Assembly: GCF_013111185.1 (NCBI RefSeq)
Contig: NZ_WVRE01000001.1
Location: forward strand, 930,001-994,000
Length of the DNA: 64,000 nt
Direction of reading: 5' to 3'
Origin: Ruegeria sp. HKCCD7303
Lineage (GTDB): Bacteria > Pseudomonadota > Alphaproteobacteria > Rhodobacterales > Rhodobacteraceae
The position numbers and the translations under genes are program-made. How positions within the stretch are numbered: position 1 is the first letter of the stretch; each line of letters opens with the position of its first letter. Positions 1-8,492 of the stretch are shown here, one piece after another. Below the pieces are notes generated by a model, which did no database searches, was not told where the DNA came from, and saw only the letters and a program-made list of their open reading frames with translations.

Positions 1-541
1 TGGCATTCACACGAATACCTTCCGGTCCATGATCACACGCCATTGCACGCGTCAGTGCATGAACAGCACCTTTGGTCGCGCAATAGGCGGCAAGGCCGGG
101 GTCCGCAATGAACCCATCGTAACTCCCGAAATTGATGATCGAGGCTGACGTTCCCGACGTGGCCCCTTTGCGCAACAGTGGCAACGCGTGTTTTGAGGTC
201 AAAAACGTGCCGTTGACATTCACAGCGAAGGACTGGTTCCATTCCTCCAACGTGGTCTGTTCGATAGTTTTCTCGATCTCAATACCAGCGGCGTTGACCA
301 GAATGTCCAATTGGCCAGCTTCCGCACCAACCTGTTCCATCGCGGCAATCGCATCAGCTTCTTGCGTGACGTCCAGTTTCACAAAGATGCTGCCGTCGTC
401 ATCATGGGCTGACAAGGATCCTTCGGGCGTCAGATCAGCCGCATAAACCAGTGCGCCTTCGCGCAGAAAACGCGCCACGATCGCGCGCCCGATCCCGCCG
501 CGCCCACCGGTTACAAGCGCTGTTTTGCCGTCCAGCATCAT
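1..541 (-). CDS. SDR-family oxidoreductase (3' end cut by window edge)
   Basis: Reading the minus strand from the ATGATG at 541 gives an open frame that runs off the left edge, so the C-terminus is missing. The N-terminus has the classical short-chain dehydrogenase Rossmann motif TGGRGGIG (about residues 10-17), then NAAG, a Ser in the INFGSYDG stretch and the catalytic YCATK, in the usual order. It is therefore a soluble NAD(P)-dependent alcohol or sugar dehydrogenase of the classical type; the substrate cannot be read. Its start overlaps the stop of the sulfatase gene (ATGA), implying translational coupling. It may oxidise a hydroxylated product of the neighbouring Rieske/sulfatase pathway, but that is inference. 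Start could be 541 or 538. Confidence 0.9.
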   Translation of the reverse strand, partial: MMLDGKTALVTGGRGGIGRAIVARFLREGALVYAADLTPEGSLSAHDDDGSIFVKLDVTQEADAIAAMEQVGAEAGQLDILVNAAGIEIEKTIEQTTLEEWNQSFAVNVNGTFLTSKHALPLLRKGATSGTSASIINFGSYDGFIADPGLAAYCATKGAVHALTRAMACDHGPEGIRVNA

Positions 542-2073
542 TCTTTGGTCTCCTTCAATGGCGGATAGCGATAGCGAGTCGCTGCAACCGTCCAATCCAT
601 GTGATTGCGTACATATTCCTGCGTGGCGTCTCGTGGCGGGGTGTAGTCCCAGGCCTCTCCGGCACCCGCCTCCATCGCGGCGTGCAAGGCGCGCCGGGAC
701 TTTTGCGTTGCAATGACGTCCGCACGCAGGCTTTCGCTGTTCCAACGTCGCGCCACGTCTTCAGCAAACTTTGCGGAATGTTCAGCGTAAGCCGGGTCAT
801 CGACCACATTCACCTTTTCCAACGGATCCTTGGACAGGTCGTAAAGCTGAGGTGGGTCCGGGTCGCAGTGAATATACTTCAACGGCCCGCGTCGGATCAT
901 GAATACCGGATAAGGCGTCATCTCGGCGCAATATTCGCCGATGGCTTCATCCACAGGGTCAGCTTCTCCGCGCGCAAGCGGCATCAAGGATCGGCCATCA
1001 ATCGGCTCCCCGAAGATCGCGTCAGAACCGCTGGCGATGTCCACAAATGTCGGCAACAGGTCGAGCAGGGAACAGGCGTTGGCAGCACAGCCTTTGGCAA
1101 CACCGGGACCCGCCATGATCAGCGGCACACGGGCCGAGTGTTCAAAGAAATTCATCTTGTACCACAACCCACGCTCACCCAGCATATCGCCGTGGTCTGC
1201 GGTGACGATGACGATGGTATTGTCTAACGCGCCGATGTCTTTCAAAGCTTTGACCATCGCGCCGACCTTGCTGTCAAAGTAACTGACATTGGCCAGATAA
1301 GCGCGACGCGCGCGGCGGATTTCTTCCTCGTTCAGAGGGACATAGCTTGCCTCGATCCCATCCATCACGCGACGTGAGAACGGGTCTTGCTCTTCGGGCG
1401 TCAGTGTAAATTCCGGCATCGGGACGTCTGCGTCGGAATACAGGTTCCACCACTCGGGCTTGGCGACATAGGGGTCATGCGGATGGATAAAGCTGGCCAC
1501 CATACAGAACGGAGCATTGTCCCCAGCCGCCCGATCGCGGCCCCTGTCGATCAACCAGCGACGCGCGGCAAATTCGACCTCGTCGTCATAATCCGTCTGG
1601 AAGGTGGCGACCGCCTCACCGCTTTCCTTGACGGTTTGCATGTTGTGATACCACTTGTCGATCCGCTCGTCCGGGGCTTCCCAGTCCGGGGTCCAGGCAA
1701 AATCGGCGGGGTAAATGTCGGTTGTCACACGGTCCTGAAACCCGTGTTTCTGGTCTGGCCCAACGAAATGCATCTTGCCCGACAGGCAAGTCCGGTAGCC
1801 CAGCGCCTTGAGGTAATGCGCAAAGGTCGGGACCGAGGCACGAAACTCGCTGGCGTTGTCATATGCCGCGATGCGACTGATCAGCTGCCCGGACATGAAC
1901 GCAAATCGCGACGGCGCGCAAAGGGGTGAGTTGCAATAGGCCGCGTCAAATCGCATCCCGCGCGCGGCAAGCGCGTCGATGTTTGGGGTCTTGACCGTTG
2001 GATGGCCGTAAGCACCGCAAAAATGCGGCGCCAGTTGATCGGCCATGATCACAACGATGTTGGGCTGTGTCAC
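538..2073 (-). CDS. betC: Choline-sulfatase
   Basis: A 511-residue type I sulfatase predicted to hydrolyse choline-O-sulfate to choline and sulfate in the cytoplasm (no signal peptide). The start MTQPNIVVIMADQ carries a metal-binding Asp at residue 12. The motif CAPSR (Cys52) is the site converted to formylglycine. Blocks such as CLSGKMHFVGPDQ, TTDIYPADFAWTPDW and FIHPHDPYVAKPEWW closely resemble rhizobial BetC as I remember it. The last 50 or so residues (WDYTPPRD...NHMDWT) look like the C-terminal domain specific to choline sulfatases. Length fits BetC. It overlaps the Rieske gene upstream and the SDR gene downstream by 4 nt each, so the three form one operon. betB/betA are not in the window. 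Confidence 0.9.
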   Translation of the reverse strand: MTQPNIVVIMADQLAPHFCGAYGHPTVKTPNIDALAARGMRFDAAYCNSPLCAPSRFAFMSGQLISRIAAYDNASEFRASVPTFAHYLKALGYRTCLSGKMHFVGPDQKHGFQDRVTTDIYPADFAWTPDWEAPDERIDKWYHNMQTVKESGEAVATFQTDYDDEVEFAARRWLIDRGRDRAAGDNAPFCMVASFIHPHDPYVAKPEWWNLYSDADVPMPEFTLTPEEQDPFSRRVMDGIEASYVPLNEEEIRRARRAYLANVSYFDSKVGAMVKALKDIGALDNTIVIVTADHGDMLGERGLWYKMNFFEHSARVPLIMAGPGVAKGCAANACSLLDLLPTFVDIASGSDAIFGEPIDGRSLMPLARGEADPVDEAIGEYCAEMTPYPVFMIRRGPLKYIHCDPDPPQLYDLSKDPLEKVNVVDDPAYAEHSAKFAEDVARRWNSESLRADVIATQKSRRALHAAMEAGAGEAWDYTPPRDATQEYVRNHMDWTVAATRYRYPPLKETKE

Positions 2074-3209
2074 GGCGCAGCCTTTGCATATGCATCCAGT
2101 ACAAGCCCATGGAAATGATGCACCGCATGTTCCGATTTGCCCGAGCCATTGGGATCATGCACGATCCGGCCTTGCGTAAAGGCCGGGGTGCTCATACCGC
2201 GCTGTACGCTTTCGACAATGTCGATGTCTTCGCGTTGCAGAACCTCATCAAGATAGCGGATGGCTTCCAGTTCGGCTTCGTCTGGTTCCGGGGTCTCAAG
2301 GAAGAAATCATAGGTTTCGAGCGTCCGGTCAGGACCAATCGGGATAATATTCAGCACGATCATCGAAGACCGCCCCGGATAGCGCATCAAACATGTCGTG
2401 GGCCACAACCACCAAACTGCATGGGTTCGTACTGTGGCATTGGACACGTCATAAGCGGTGTTAGCACCCTTACCCGCCTCGGCCATATGGCTGGAGTAGA
2501 TGCCGTATGTGGTCACCTTGTAGGTGTCCATATCGACCAGATCACAGAAATCCTTGTGCGCTGTCGGGCAGTGGTAGCATTCAAGGAAGTTATCGACGAC
2601 GTTCTTCCAGTTCGACTTGATGTCATAGGTCAGGCGATGACCAAATGTCAGCTGCTCGATATCCGGTGCCCAATGGCGGATTTCGGTTTCGAGATTCCCG
2701 GATACTTCGCGTAAAGGTGCCGCGTTAGGATCTAAGTTGACGTATATAAACCCGGCAAACTCTTCGACCTGTACTTGGTCCAGGCAGATATCCGATGTTT
2801 TGAAATTAGCCAGGTTCTCGGTCTCGGGCGCGCGCACCAACTGGCCGTCCAGTTTGTAGACCCACGCATGATAAGGGCACATGATACGCGTGGTTTCGCC
2901 CTCGCCCGACAGCAAATGATGGGCCCGATGTTTGCAGACATTATAGAACGCACGCAATGTGCCCTCGCGGTCGCGCACGACAGCAATCGGACGTCCGGCG
3001 ATTTCGACGGTTGTGTATGACCCTGGAACGCGCAGCTTTTCAACGTGGCACACCCATTGCCAGGTCTTGGCTAGCACTCCGTTTTGATCGACCTGATACC
3101 AGGACGGATCGACATAGGCTTCGGCCTTCAGGGAACTGGTATTGAAGGGATCGGTGCTAAAACCATCGGAAATCCGCTCGAACTTGGTTTTGGACGGCAG
3201 CTGGCTCAT
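2070..3209 (-). CDS. Rieske non-heme iron oxygenase, alpha subunit (quaternary-amine type)
   Basis: A 379-residue oxygenase. The Rieske [2Fe-2S] ligands are C92-x-H94 and C111-x2-H114 (CKHRAHH and CPYHAW). The mononuclear iron site follows in DNFLECYHCPTAHKDF (His213, His218). The ECYHCP-x-AH form is typical of oxygenases acting on choline, glycine betaine, carnitine or stachydrine rather than of aromatic dioxygenases. The frame is open further upstream, but the ATG at 3209 has a GGAG box 7 nt before it and gives the family's length. A GC-rich 6-bp hairpin (3228-3244) sits just upstream of this ribosome site. It overlaps betC by 4 nt. No reductase partner is visible, so it may be outside the window. 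Exact substrate is unknown. Confidence 0.87.
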   Translation of the reverse strand: MSQLPSKTKFERISDGFSTDPFNTSSLKAEAYVDPSWYQVDQNGVLAKTWQWVCHVEKLRVPGSYTTVEIAGRPIAVVRDREGTLRAFYNVCKHRAHHLLSGEGETTRIMCPYHAWVYKLDGQLVRAPETENLANFKTSDICLDQVQVEEFAGFIYVNLDPNAAPLREVSGNLETEIRHWAPDIEQLTFGHRLTYDIKSNWKNVVDNFLECYHCPTAHKDFCDLVDMDTYKVTTYGIYSSHMAEAGKGANTAYDVSNATVRTHAVWWLWPTTCLMRYPGRSSMIVLNIIPIGPDRTLETYDFFLETPEPDEAELEAIRYLDEVLQREDIDIVESVQRGMSTPAFTQGRIVHDPNGSGKSEHAVHHFHGLVLDAYAKAAP

Positions 3210-3349
3210 GGGTGGCTCCACAGCTGAGGGGCAGGCTTTGCCCCAATGATTGACGTGTGGCGGGTATGATCTTCTGAGTCTTGGTTCGCCTCTTAACTTT
3301 TTTCGCCTTATTGTTTTCAGTTTTGGCCAACTTGATGATCCCGATGGCG

Positions 3350-4366
3350 TCAATCTTTGGGCTTGCGATGCATCGGCCAGGCGCGGAACTCGAATGGAAC
3401 CCTGCCCTCGACCCGGTCGCGCGTCGGGGGCAGGCCAAATCTTTCTTTATAAGCCCGGCTGAAATGCACCGGGCTGGAAAAGCCCGACGCCAGAGCGACC
3501 TCTGCAATGGGAAGCTCAGTCTGCGTGACCAGGCCACGTGCCCGATCCAAGCGAATGTCACGATAGTAAAGCGCGGGCGTTTTTTTGATGTAGGTCGCGA
3601 ACAGCCGATCCAGTTGGCGATGAGAGATTCCCGCGCGTTTGCAAATCTGGGGAACGGGAATGGGCTCCTCAAGATTGGCCTCCATCACCTGAATCGCCGT
3701 TTTAAGCTTGGCGGGCACTGTCGTTCCCAAAGGCTCGGTTCCTTGGGGTTGCTGTTGTTCCGTGGGGCCGCGCAAACGATCGTGAAAAACGTATCTGGCC
3801 GCTGCATTGGCAAGGGCGCTGCCATGTATCCCCTGAAGAATCTGCAGGCCAAAGTCAGTTGCTGCAGACCCACCGCAACAGGTAAGCCGATTGCCGTCCA
3901 TAACATAAAGATTCTCAACGACCTCGACTTCCGGATAAAGCTCCTGCAAGGCATCGATATGCTCGTAATGAACGGTGGCGCGCCGTCCGTTCAATAACCC
4001 GGCCTGCGCCAATATAAAGGCGCCGGTATCCAATGCGCCCAAAGTCGCGCCGCTGCGCGCAAGTTGACGCAAAGCTGTTCCCAGTTTGGATGTCAGGTGC
4101 CGTTCTGGTGTCCAACTGGAAGAGACAATGGCAATATCAGACTCGGTGAACGAAAGCGCGTCAAGCGGTTGAGTTTCAATGCCAGCACCGTTGCTGGACA
4201 CACAGAAACCGCCTGCTTCTGATACGAAGTCCCATTTGAAATAAGGTTTTCCATCCAGATAGTTGGCAGCACGAAACGGATCTATGAATGCCATGGTTGC
4301 CGCCATATTGAAGCTGGGCGCAACTATGACCAGCACGCGCGTCGAAACCTGCATCTCCTGTGTCAT
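3350..4366 (-). CDS. GlxA-family transcriptional regulator (DJ-1/PfpI + AraC HTH)
   Basis: A 338-residue regulator with an N-terminal DJ-1/PfpI-like domain (from RVLVIVAPSFNM, roughly residues 8-170) and a C-terminal AraC-type double helix-turn-helix (IPVPQICKRAGISHRQLDRLF through GFSSPVHFSRAYKERFG). This architecture is that of GbdR, CdhR and ArgR-type regulators, which sense glycine betaine, carnitine or arginine derivatives in Pseudomonas. The ATG at 4366 is preceded by AGGA at 5 nt; the frame stays open to 4483 without a better site. It lies 140 nt upstream of the Rieske-betC-SDR operon on the same strand and is the natural candidate activator of that operon. It diverges from msrA across 181 nt. 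Ligand is inferred, not shown. Confidence 0.88.
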   Translation of the reverse strand: MTQEMQVSTRVLVIVAPSFNMAATMAFIDPFRAANYLDGKPYFKWDFVSEAGGFCVSSNGAGIETQPLDALSFTESDIAIVSSSWTPERHLTSKLGTALRQLARSGATLGALDTGAFILAQAGLLNGRRATVHYEHIDALQELYPEVEVVENLYVMDGNRLTCCGGSAATDFGLQILQGIHGSALANAAARYVFHDRLRGPTEQQQPQGTEPLGTTVPAKLKTAIQVMEANLEEPIPVPQICKRAGISHRQLDRLFATYIKKTPALYYRDIRLDRARGLVTQTELPIAEVALASGFSSPVHFSRAYKERFGLPPTRDRVEGRVPFEFRAWPMHRKPKD

Positions 4367-4547
4367 CGATCCTGAATCCAAGCTTGCATCACCACATCTC
4401 AGAAAAGGTCTTTTGACTGCGATACACAAGGTTTCTTCGGACTTGGCTGAAGTTGATAAACTCGCCTCACCAGCGCGTGACATGGGATGTCAGGCAATTG
4501 CATGTTGATCCAAGTCGGGTCACCTTGGTCGTGAAAGGAGACCTGAC

Positions 4548-5219
4548 ATGACACGGACTGCTTACCTCGACACGCTTAAACCAGCCCTTCTGTTCACGCT
4601 GATCGCACTGGCGGCGATGCTGCGCGCTTTGCCTGCGCCCGCGGCGGGAACAGAAACTCTGACAGTAGCCGGAGGATGTTTCTGGTGCGTTGAATCTGAT
4701 TTTGAGTCTGTCCCCGGCGTCATCGAGGCTGTTTCAGGCTATACCGGCGGCAAATCAGCAAATCCCACTTATGATCAGGTCACAAAAGGAGGAACCGGCC
4801 ATTATGAAGCGGTTCAGATCACGTTCAATCCAGCTCAAATCTCACGTGAAACGCTTCTGAACATGTTCTTCCGCTCGGTCGACCCCACAGATGCCGGAGG
4901 TCAGTTCTGCGATCGCGGTGATAGCTATCGCACTGCGATTTTCGTCTCTAACACAGGGGAAAAAGCTTTGGCCGAGAAAGCAAAAGCAGATGCGCAGCGG
5001 GCCCTGGGCCAGACAGTGGTAACGCCGATCCTGAGCGAAGGAACTTTTTACCCAGCCGAGGCGTATCATCAGGATTACTACAAGGGGAACAAACTGATTT
5101 TGACCCGCTTCGGGCCGAAGCGACAGCACAGCGCATACAAAGCTTACCGCAAAGCCTGCGGCCGTGACGCGCGCGTCAAACAGCTTTGGGGTACTGACGC
5201 GCCGTTTGTTGGATCTTAG
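4548..5219 (+). CDS. msrA: Peptide-methionine (S)-S-oxide reductase MsrA
   Basis: Reduces methionine-S-sulfoxide in oxidised proteins. The 223-residue product has the invariant GGCFWCVE catalytic motif (nucleophile Cys44) and the family blocks GVIEAVSGYTGG, GGTGHYEAVQ and YHQDYYKGN. Residues 1-33 form a hydrophobic, Ala-rich leader ending near APAAG, so this copy is probably exported to the periplasm, unlike the cytosolic MsrA of many bacteria. AAAGGAG lies 8 nt upstream of the start. It is convergent with the ribokinase gene and their stop codons overlap by 4 nt, so there is no room for a terminator between them. Confidence 0.94.
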   Translation: MTRTAYLDTLKPALLFTLIALAAMLRALPAPAAGTETLTVAGGCFWCVESDFESVPGVIEAVSGYTGGKSANPTYDQVTKGGTGHYEAVQITFNPAQISRETLLNMFFRSVDPTDAGGQFCDRGDSYRTAIFVSNTGEKALAEKAKADAQRALGQTVVTPILSEGTFYPAEAYHQDYYKGNKLILTRFGPKRQHSAYKAYRKACGRDARVKQLWGTDAPFVGS

Positions 5220-6088
5220 TCAAAGGACGCGTCGCGCACCTCTTTCAAATCGGGGATAACATCAGCCGTTCCGTGCCGCGTGACCATCAGGGCCGCGGCG
5301 CGGTTTGCTTGCAGAATAGCCTGTTCCATCGGCATTCCACGATCCATTCCTGCCAGTACATAGCCGGTGAAGGTATCGCCTGCCCCTGTTGTATCCACCG
5401 CTTGCACCTTATGTGCCGCAAACTCGACCGGTTCGCTGCCCTGCTGTAAATACCGCGCGCCCTTTGAGCCCAGCGTGACGATGACGTGCCGCACTGGCAA
5501 ATCAGCGGCGCTTAAGCCGGTTTCTTGGCGCAATTGTTCAGCTTCGACCTCGTTGAGGATCAGGAAATCCAGATAGGGAAGAACCGCCTTCACAGCCTCT
5601 GCCTGAAACGGCGCTGCGGCGTAACACACGGTTAGCCCCAGCCGGTGCCCCAGTTGCGCAGCTTCCACTTGTGCGTTGGTTTCATTCTGAAGGATCAGCA
5701 GATCGCCCGTGTTTGCTGAGGATAGCGCTTGTCCCAGATCGCTGACCTCTAACGCATGATTGGCACCGGGATACAGGATGATCAGATTCTCGCCCTCAGC
5801 ATCCACCGCAATGATCGCGTGTCCGGTTGGCAAATCGACCTCTGAGATAAAGCGTGTATCCACGCCATATTCCGTCAATCGATCCTTCGCCCAGCGCCCA
5901 TCCTGGCCAACAGCACCGATATGGCTGACGCGCGATCCGGCCCGAGCCGCAGCCACCGACATGTTGGCCCCCTTGCCGCCCAGAAACCGATCCAGTCCAA
6001 GGGCGGCCAGAGTTTCCCCCGGCGCAGGCAGATGCGGCAGGTCATAGACCATATCCGCGTTGATCGAGCCGAGGTTCCAGATTGTCAT
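5216..6088 (-). CDS. rbsK: Ribokinase (PfkB family)
   Basis: Phosphorylates ribose at O5 using ATP. The 290-residue protein has the two PfkB signatures: GGKGAN at residues 37-42 and DTTGAGDTF near residue 238 with its catalytic Asp. SINADMVYDLPHLPAPGET at the N-terminus is typical of ribokinases. No ribose transporter or rbsD lies nearby, so substrate assignment rests on sequence alone and another sugar or nucleoside is possible. The gene begins only 3 nt after the stop of maeB on the same strand, suggesting co-transcription although no functional link is obvious. Confidence 0.85.
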   Translation of the reverse strand: MTIWNLGSINADMVYDLPHLPAPGETLAALGLDRFLGGKGANMSVAAARAGSRVSHIGAVGQDGRWAKDRLTEYGVDTRFISEVDLPTGHAIIAVDAEGENLIILYPGANHALEVSDLGQALSSANTGDLLILQNETNAQVEAAQLGHRLGLTVCYAAAPFQAEAVKAVLPYLDFLILNEVEAEQLRQETGLSAADLPVRHVIVTLGSKGARYLQQGSEPVEFAAHKVQAVDTTGAGDTFTGYVLAGMDRGMPMEQAILQANRAAALMVTRHGTADVIPDLKEVRDASFD

Positions 6089-6091
6089 GTC

Positions 6092-8347
6092 TTATCCGAT
6101 GTCGCACGAGGCCAGAATGGCCATGTTTAGAATGTCATTGGCGGTCGCAACGGTCGAACAGATTTGAATCGGTTTGTCGATGCCTGACAGAATCGGACCA
6201 ATTACAGTTGCACCACCCATTTCTTGCATCAATTTGGTCGAGATGGAGGCCGAGTGCCGCGCCGGAACAATCAGAATGTTCGCCGGACCGGTCAGACGCT
6301 GGAAGGGATAGGTAGCCTGCTGATCAACGTTCAACGCCACATCCACGGTCATCTCGCCTTCGTATTCAAAGTCAACACCGCGCTGGTCCAGCACCGTCGG
6401 AGCCACGTGCATCTTTTCGGCCCGTTCGGACACCGGGTAACCAAAAGTCGAGAAGCTGACGAAGGCCACCCGGGGCTCCAGGCCCATGTGACGCGCAACC
6501 GCAGCCGATCGTTCAGCAATGTTTGCCAGGTCATTCTCATCCGGCCATTCATGAACCAGCGTATCGCCAATCAGAACAATCCGGCCCTTGTGCAAAAGGG
6601 CGGTCACACCAGCGGCCCCACGCGCTGCATCGGCATCAAACACGTGGTTGATCCGATCCATCACATGCGCCGATTTGCGCGTCGCACCCGTAACCAGCCC
6701 ATCCCCATGGCCATGGGCCAGCATCAATGATGAAAACACGTGCCGATCCCGCGCGGCGAGGCGGTGAATGTCCTTTCGGTCGAAACCCTTGCGCTGCAAA
6801 CGGTCGTAGAGGAAATTCGAATAGCTCTCGAGATGCGTTGTGTTGGCGGCATTCACAACCTCCAGCTCACGCACAGCGTCACCCAAGCCCGCTTCTTCCA
6901 GCTTGGCCCTGACCTCATCGGCGCGACCGACCACCAGCGCCTTTCCGAAGCCGGATCGTTGGTACATGACCGCAGCGCGCAGCACCCTTGGATCATCACC
7001 TTCGGCAAAGATCATCCGGCTTTGTGCCTGACGCGCACGGGCGTTCAAACCGCGCAGGATGCTTGCGGTCGGATCCATGCGGGATTTCAGGCTCAGCTCA
7101 TAGGCATCCATGTCGATGATCGGGCGCCGCGCCGCACCGGTGTCCATCCCGGCCTTGGCAACGGCTGGCGGGATACGGTGGATCAGACGTGGGTCGAACG
7201 GTGTCGGGATGATATAGTCGCGCCCGAAGGTCAGAGATTTGCCATAGGCCATCGCGACCTCGTCCGGCACATCCTCGCGCGCCAGATTAGCCAACGCATG
7301 GGCGCAGGCAATTTTCATTTCGTCATTGATAGCGCGCGCATGGATGTCCAATGCGCCCCGGAACAGATAGGGGAAGCCAAGTACGTTATTGACCTGATTG
7401 GGATAATCGCTGCGCCCGGTGGCGACGATGGCATCAACGCGGACTTCGTGTGCTTCTTCCGGAGTGATCTCGGGGTCAGGGTTCGCCATCGCAAAGATCA
7501 CTGGGTTGTCCGCCATGCTGGCGACCATCTCTTGCGTGACCGCACCCTTGACCGACACGCCCAGGAACACATCCGCGCCCTTCATCGCATCTTCCAGCGT
7601 ACGCAAATCTGTAGAGATGGCATGCGCGGACTTCCATTGGTTCATACCCTCTGTACGGCCCTGATAGATCACGCCTTTGGTGTCGCACACGATGCAGTTC
7701 TCGTGCCGCGCGCCCATCGCCTTGAGCAACTCGATACAGGCGATCCCTGCCGCACCCGCACCGTTCAGGACAATCTTTACATCCTCGATCTTCTTACCCG
7801 AGATTCGCAGTGCGTTCAGCAAACCCGCCGCGCAGATCACCGCCGTGCCATGTTGGTCATCGTGGAAGACTGGGATATCCATCTCTTCCTTCAGGCGCTG
7901 CTCGATGATGAAGCATTCAGGTGCTTTGATGTCTTCCAGGTTGATCCCGCCAAAGGTGGGGCCCATCAGGCGTACCGCACGGCAGAACTCATCCGGGTCT
8001 TCGGTGTCCAGTTCGATATCGATCGAGTTCACATCAGCGAACCGCTTGAACAGGACGGATTTCCCTTCCATTACCGGCTTCGAGCCCAGCGCGCCAAGAT
8101 TGCCCAGGCCCAATACGGCGGTACCGTTCGAGATCACGGCGACCAGATTACCTTTGTTGGTATAGTCATACGCGGTTTCGGGCGCTTCGGCGATGGCTTC
8201 ACATGGAACAGCAACACCGGGGCTATAAGCCAGCGACAGATCACGCTGCGTGGTCATGGGCACGGTGGCTTGCACCTCCCACTTGCCGGGGGTCGGGTCC
8301 AGGTGAAAGGCCAGTGCTTCTTCTTTGGTGATCTTCGCTTTGGGCAT
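6092..8347 (-). CDS. maeB: NADP-dependent malic enzyme with C-terminal phosphotransacetylase-like domain
   Basis: Oxidatively decarboxylates malate to pyruvate, yielding NADPH. The 751-residue protein is of the long MaeB type. The malic enzyme part (about 1-425) shows AYSPGVAVPCEAIAE, NGTAVLGLGNLGALGSKPVMEGK, HDDQHGTA and the cofactor motif LNGAGAAGIACIELL. Residues from about 430 (RMIFAEGDDPRVLRAA) to the end resemble phosphotransacetylase, a regulatory domain in this family that usually has no Pta activity. The start MPKAKITKEEALAFH at 8347 fits relatives; the frame continues to 8536 but that would overlap the divergent mutS gene. Only a weak purine-rich ribosome site precedes it. Confidence 0.95.
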   Translation of the reverse strand: MPKAKITKEEALAFHLDPTPGKWEVQATVPMTTQRDLSLAYSPGVAVPCEAIAEAPETAYDYTNKGNLVAVISNGTAVLGLGNLGALGSKPVMEGKSVLFKRFADVNSIDIELDTEDPDEFCRAVRLMGPTFGGINLEDIKAPECFIIEQRLKEEMDIPVFHDDQHGTAVICAAGLLNALRISGKKIEDVKIVLNGAGAAGIACIELLKAMGARHENCIVCDTKGVIYQGRTEGMNQWKSAHAISTDLRTLEDAMKGADVFLGVSVKGAVTQEMVASMADNPVIFAMANPDPEITPEEAHEVRVDAIVATGRSDYPNQVNNVLGFPYLFRGALDIHARAINDEMKIACAHALANLAREDVPDEVAMAYGKSLTFGRDYIIPTPFDPRLIHRIPPAVAKAGMDTGAARRPIIDMDAYELSLKSRMDPTASILRGLNARARQAQSRMIFAEGDDPRVLRAAVMYQRSGFGKALVVGRADEVRAKLEEAGLGDAVRELEVVNAANTTHLESYSNFLYDRLQRKGFDRKDIHRLAARDRHVFSSLMLAHGHGDGLVTGATRKSAHVMDRINHVFDADAARGAAGVTALLHKGRIVLIGDTLVHEWPDENDLANIAERSAAVARHMGLEPRVAFVSFSTFGYPVSERAEKMHVAPTVLDQRGVDFEYEGEMTVDVALNVDQQATYPFQRLTGPANILIVPARHSASISTKLMQEMGGATVIGPILSGIDKPIQICSTVATANDILNMAILASCDIG

Positions 8348-8492
8348 GGAATTGGTCGTTTCTTTACAACTGCGGGACTTTCGCCTCATAGCGCAGGCAA
8401 CGGCGCGCCTCAACGAGAATACGTTTTCACCTTTCGCAGCAGATGGGGGATTTGTAAGGTCGCGCCCGGAATACGCCAAAAGGGGGCCGCCT

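Noticed and set aside
4840..4860. A parS-like stretch (TCTCACGTGAAACG) in msrA
   Set aside because: It differs from the 16-bp parS consensus at four positions, lies about 18 kb from the origin region and is explained by msrA codons.
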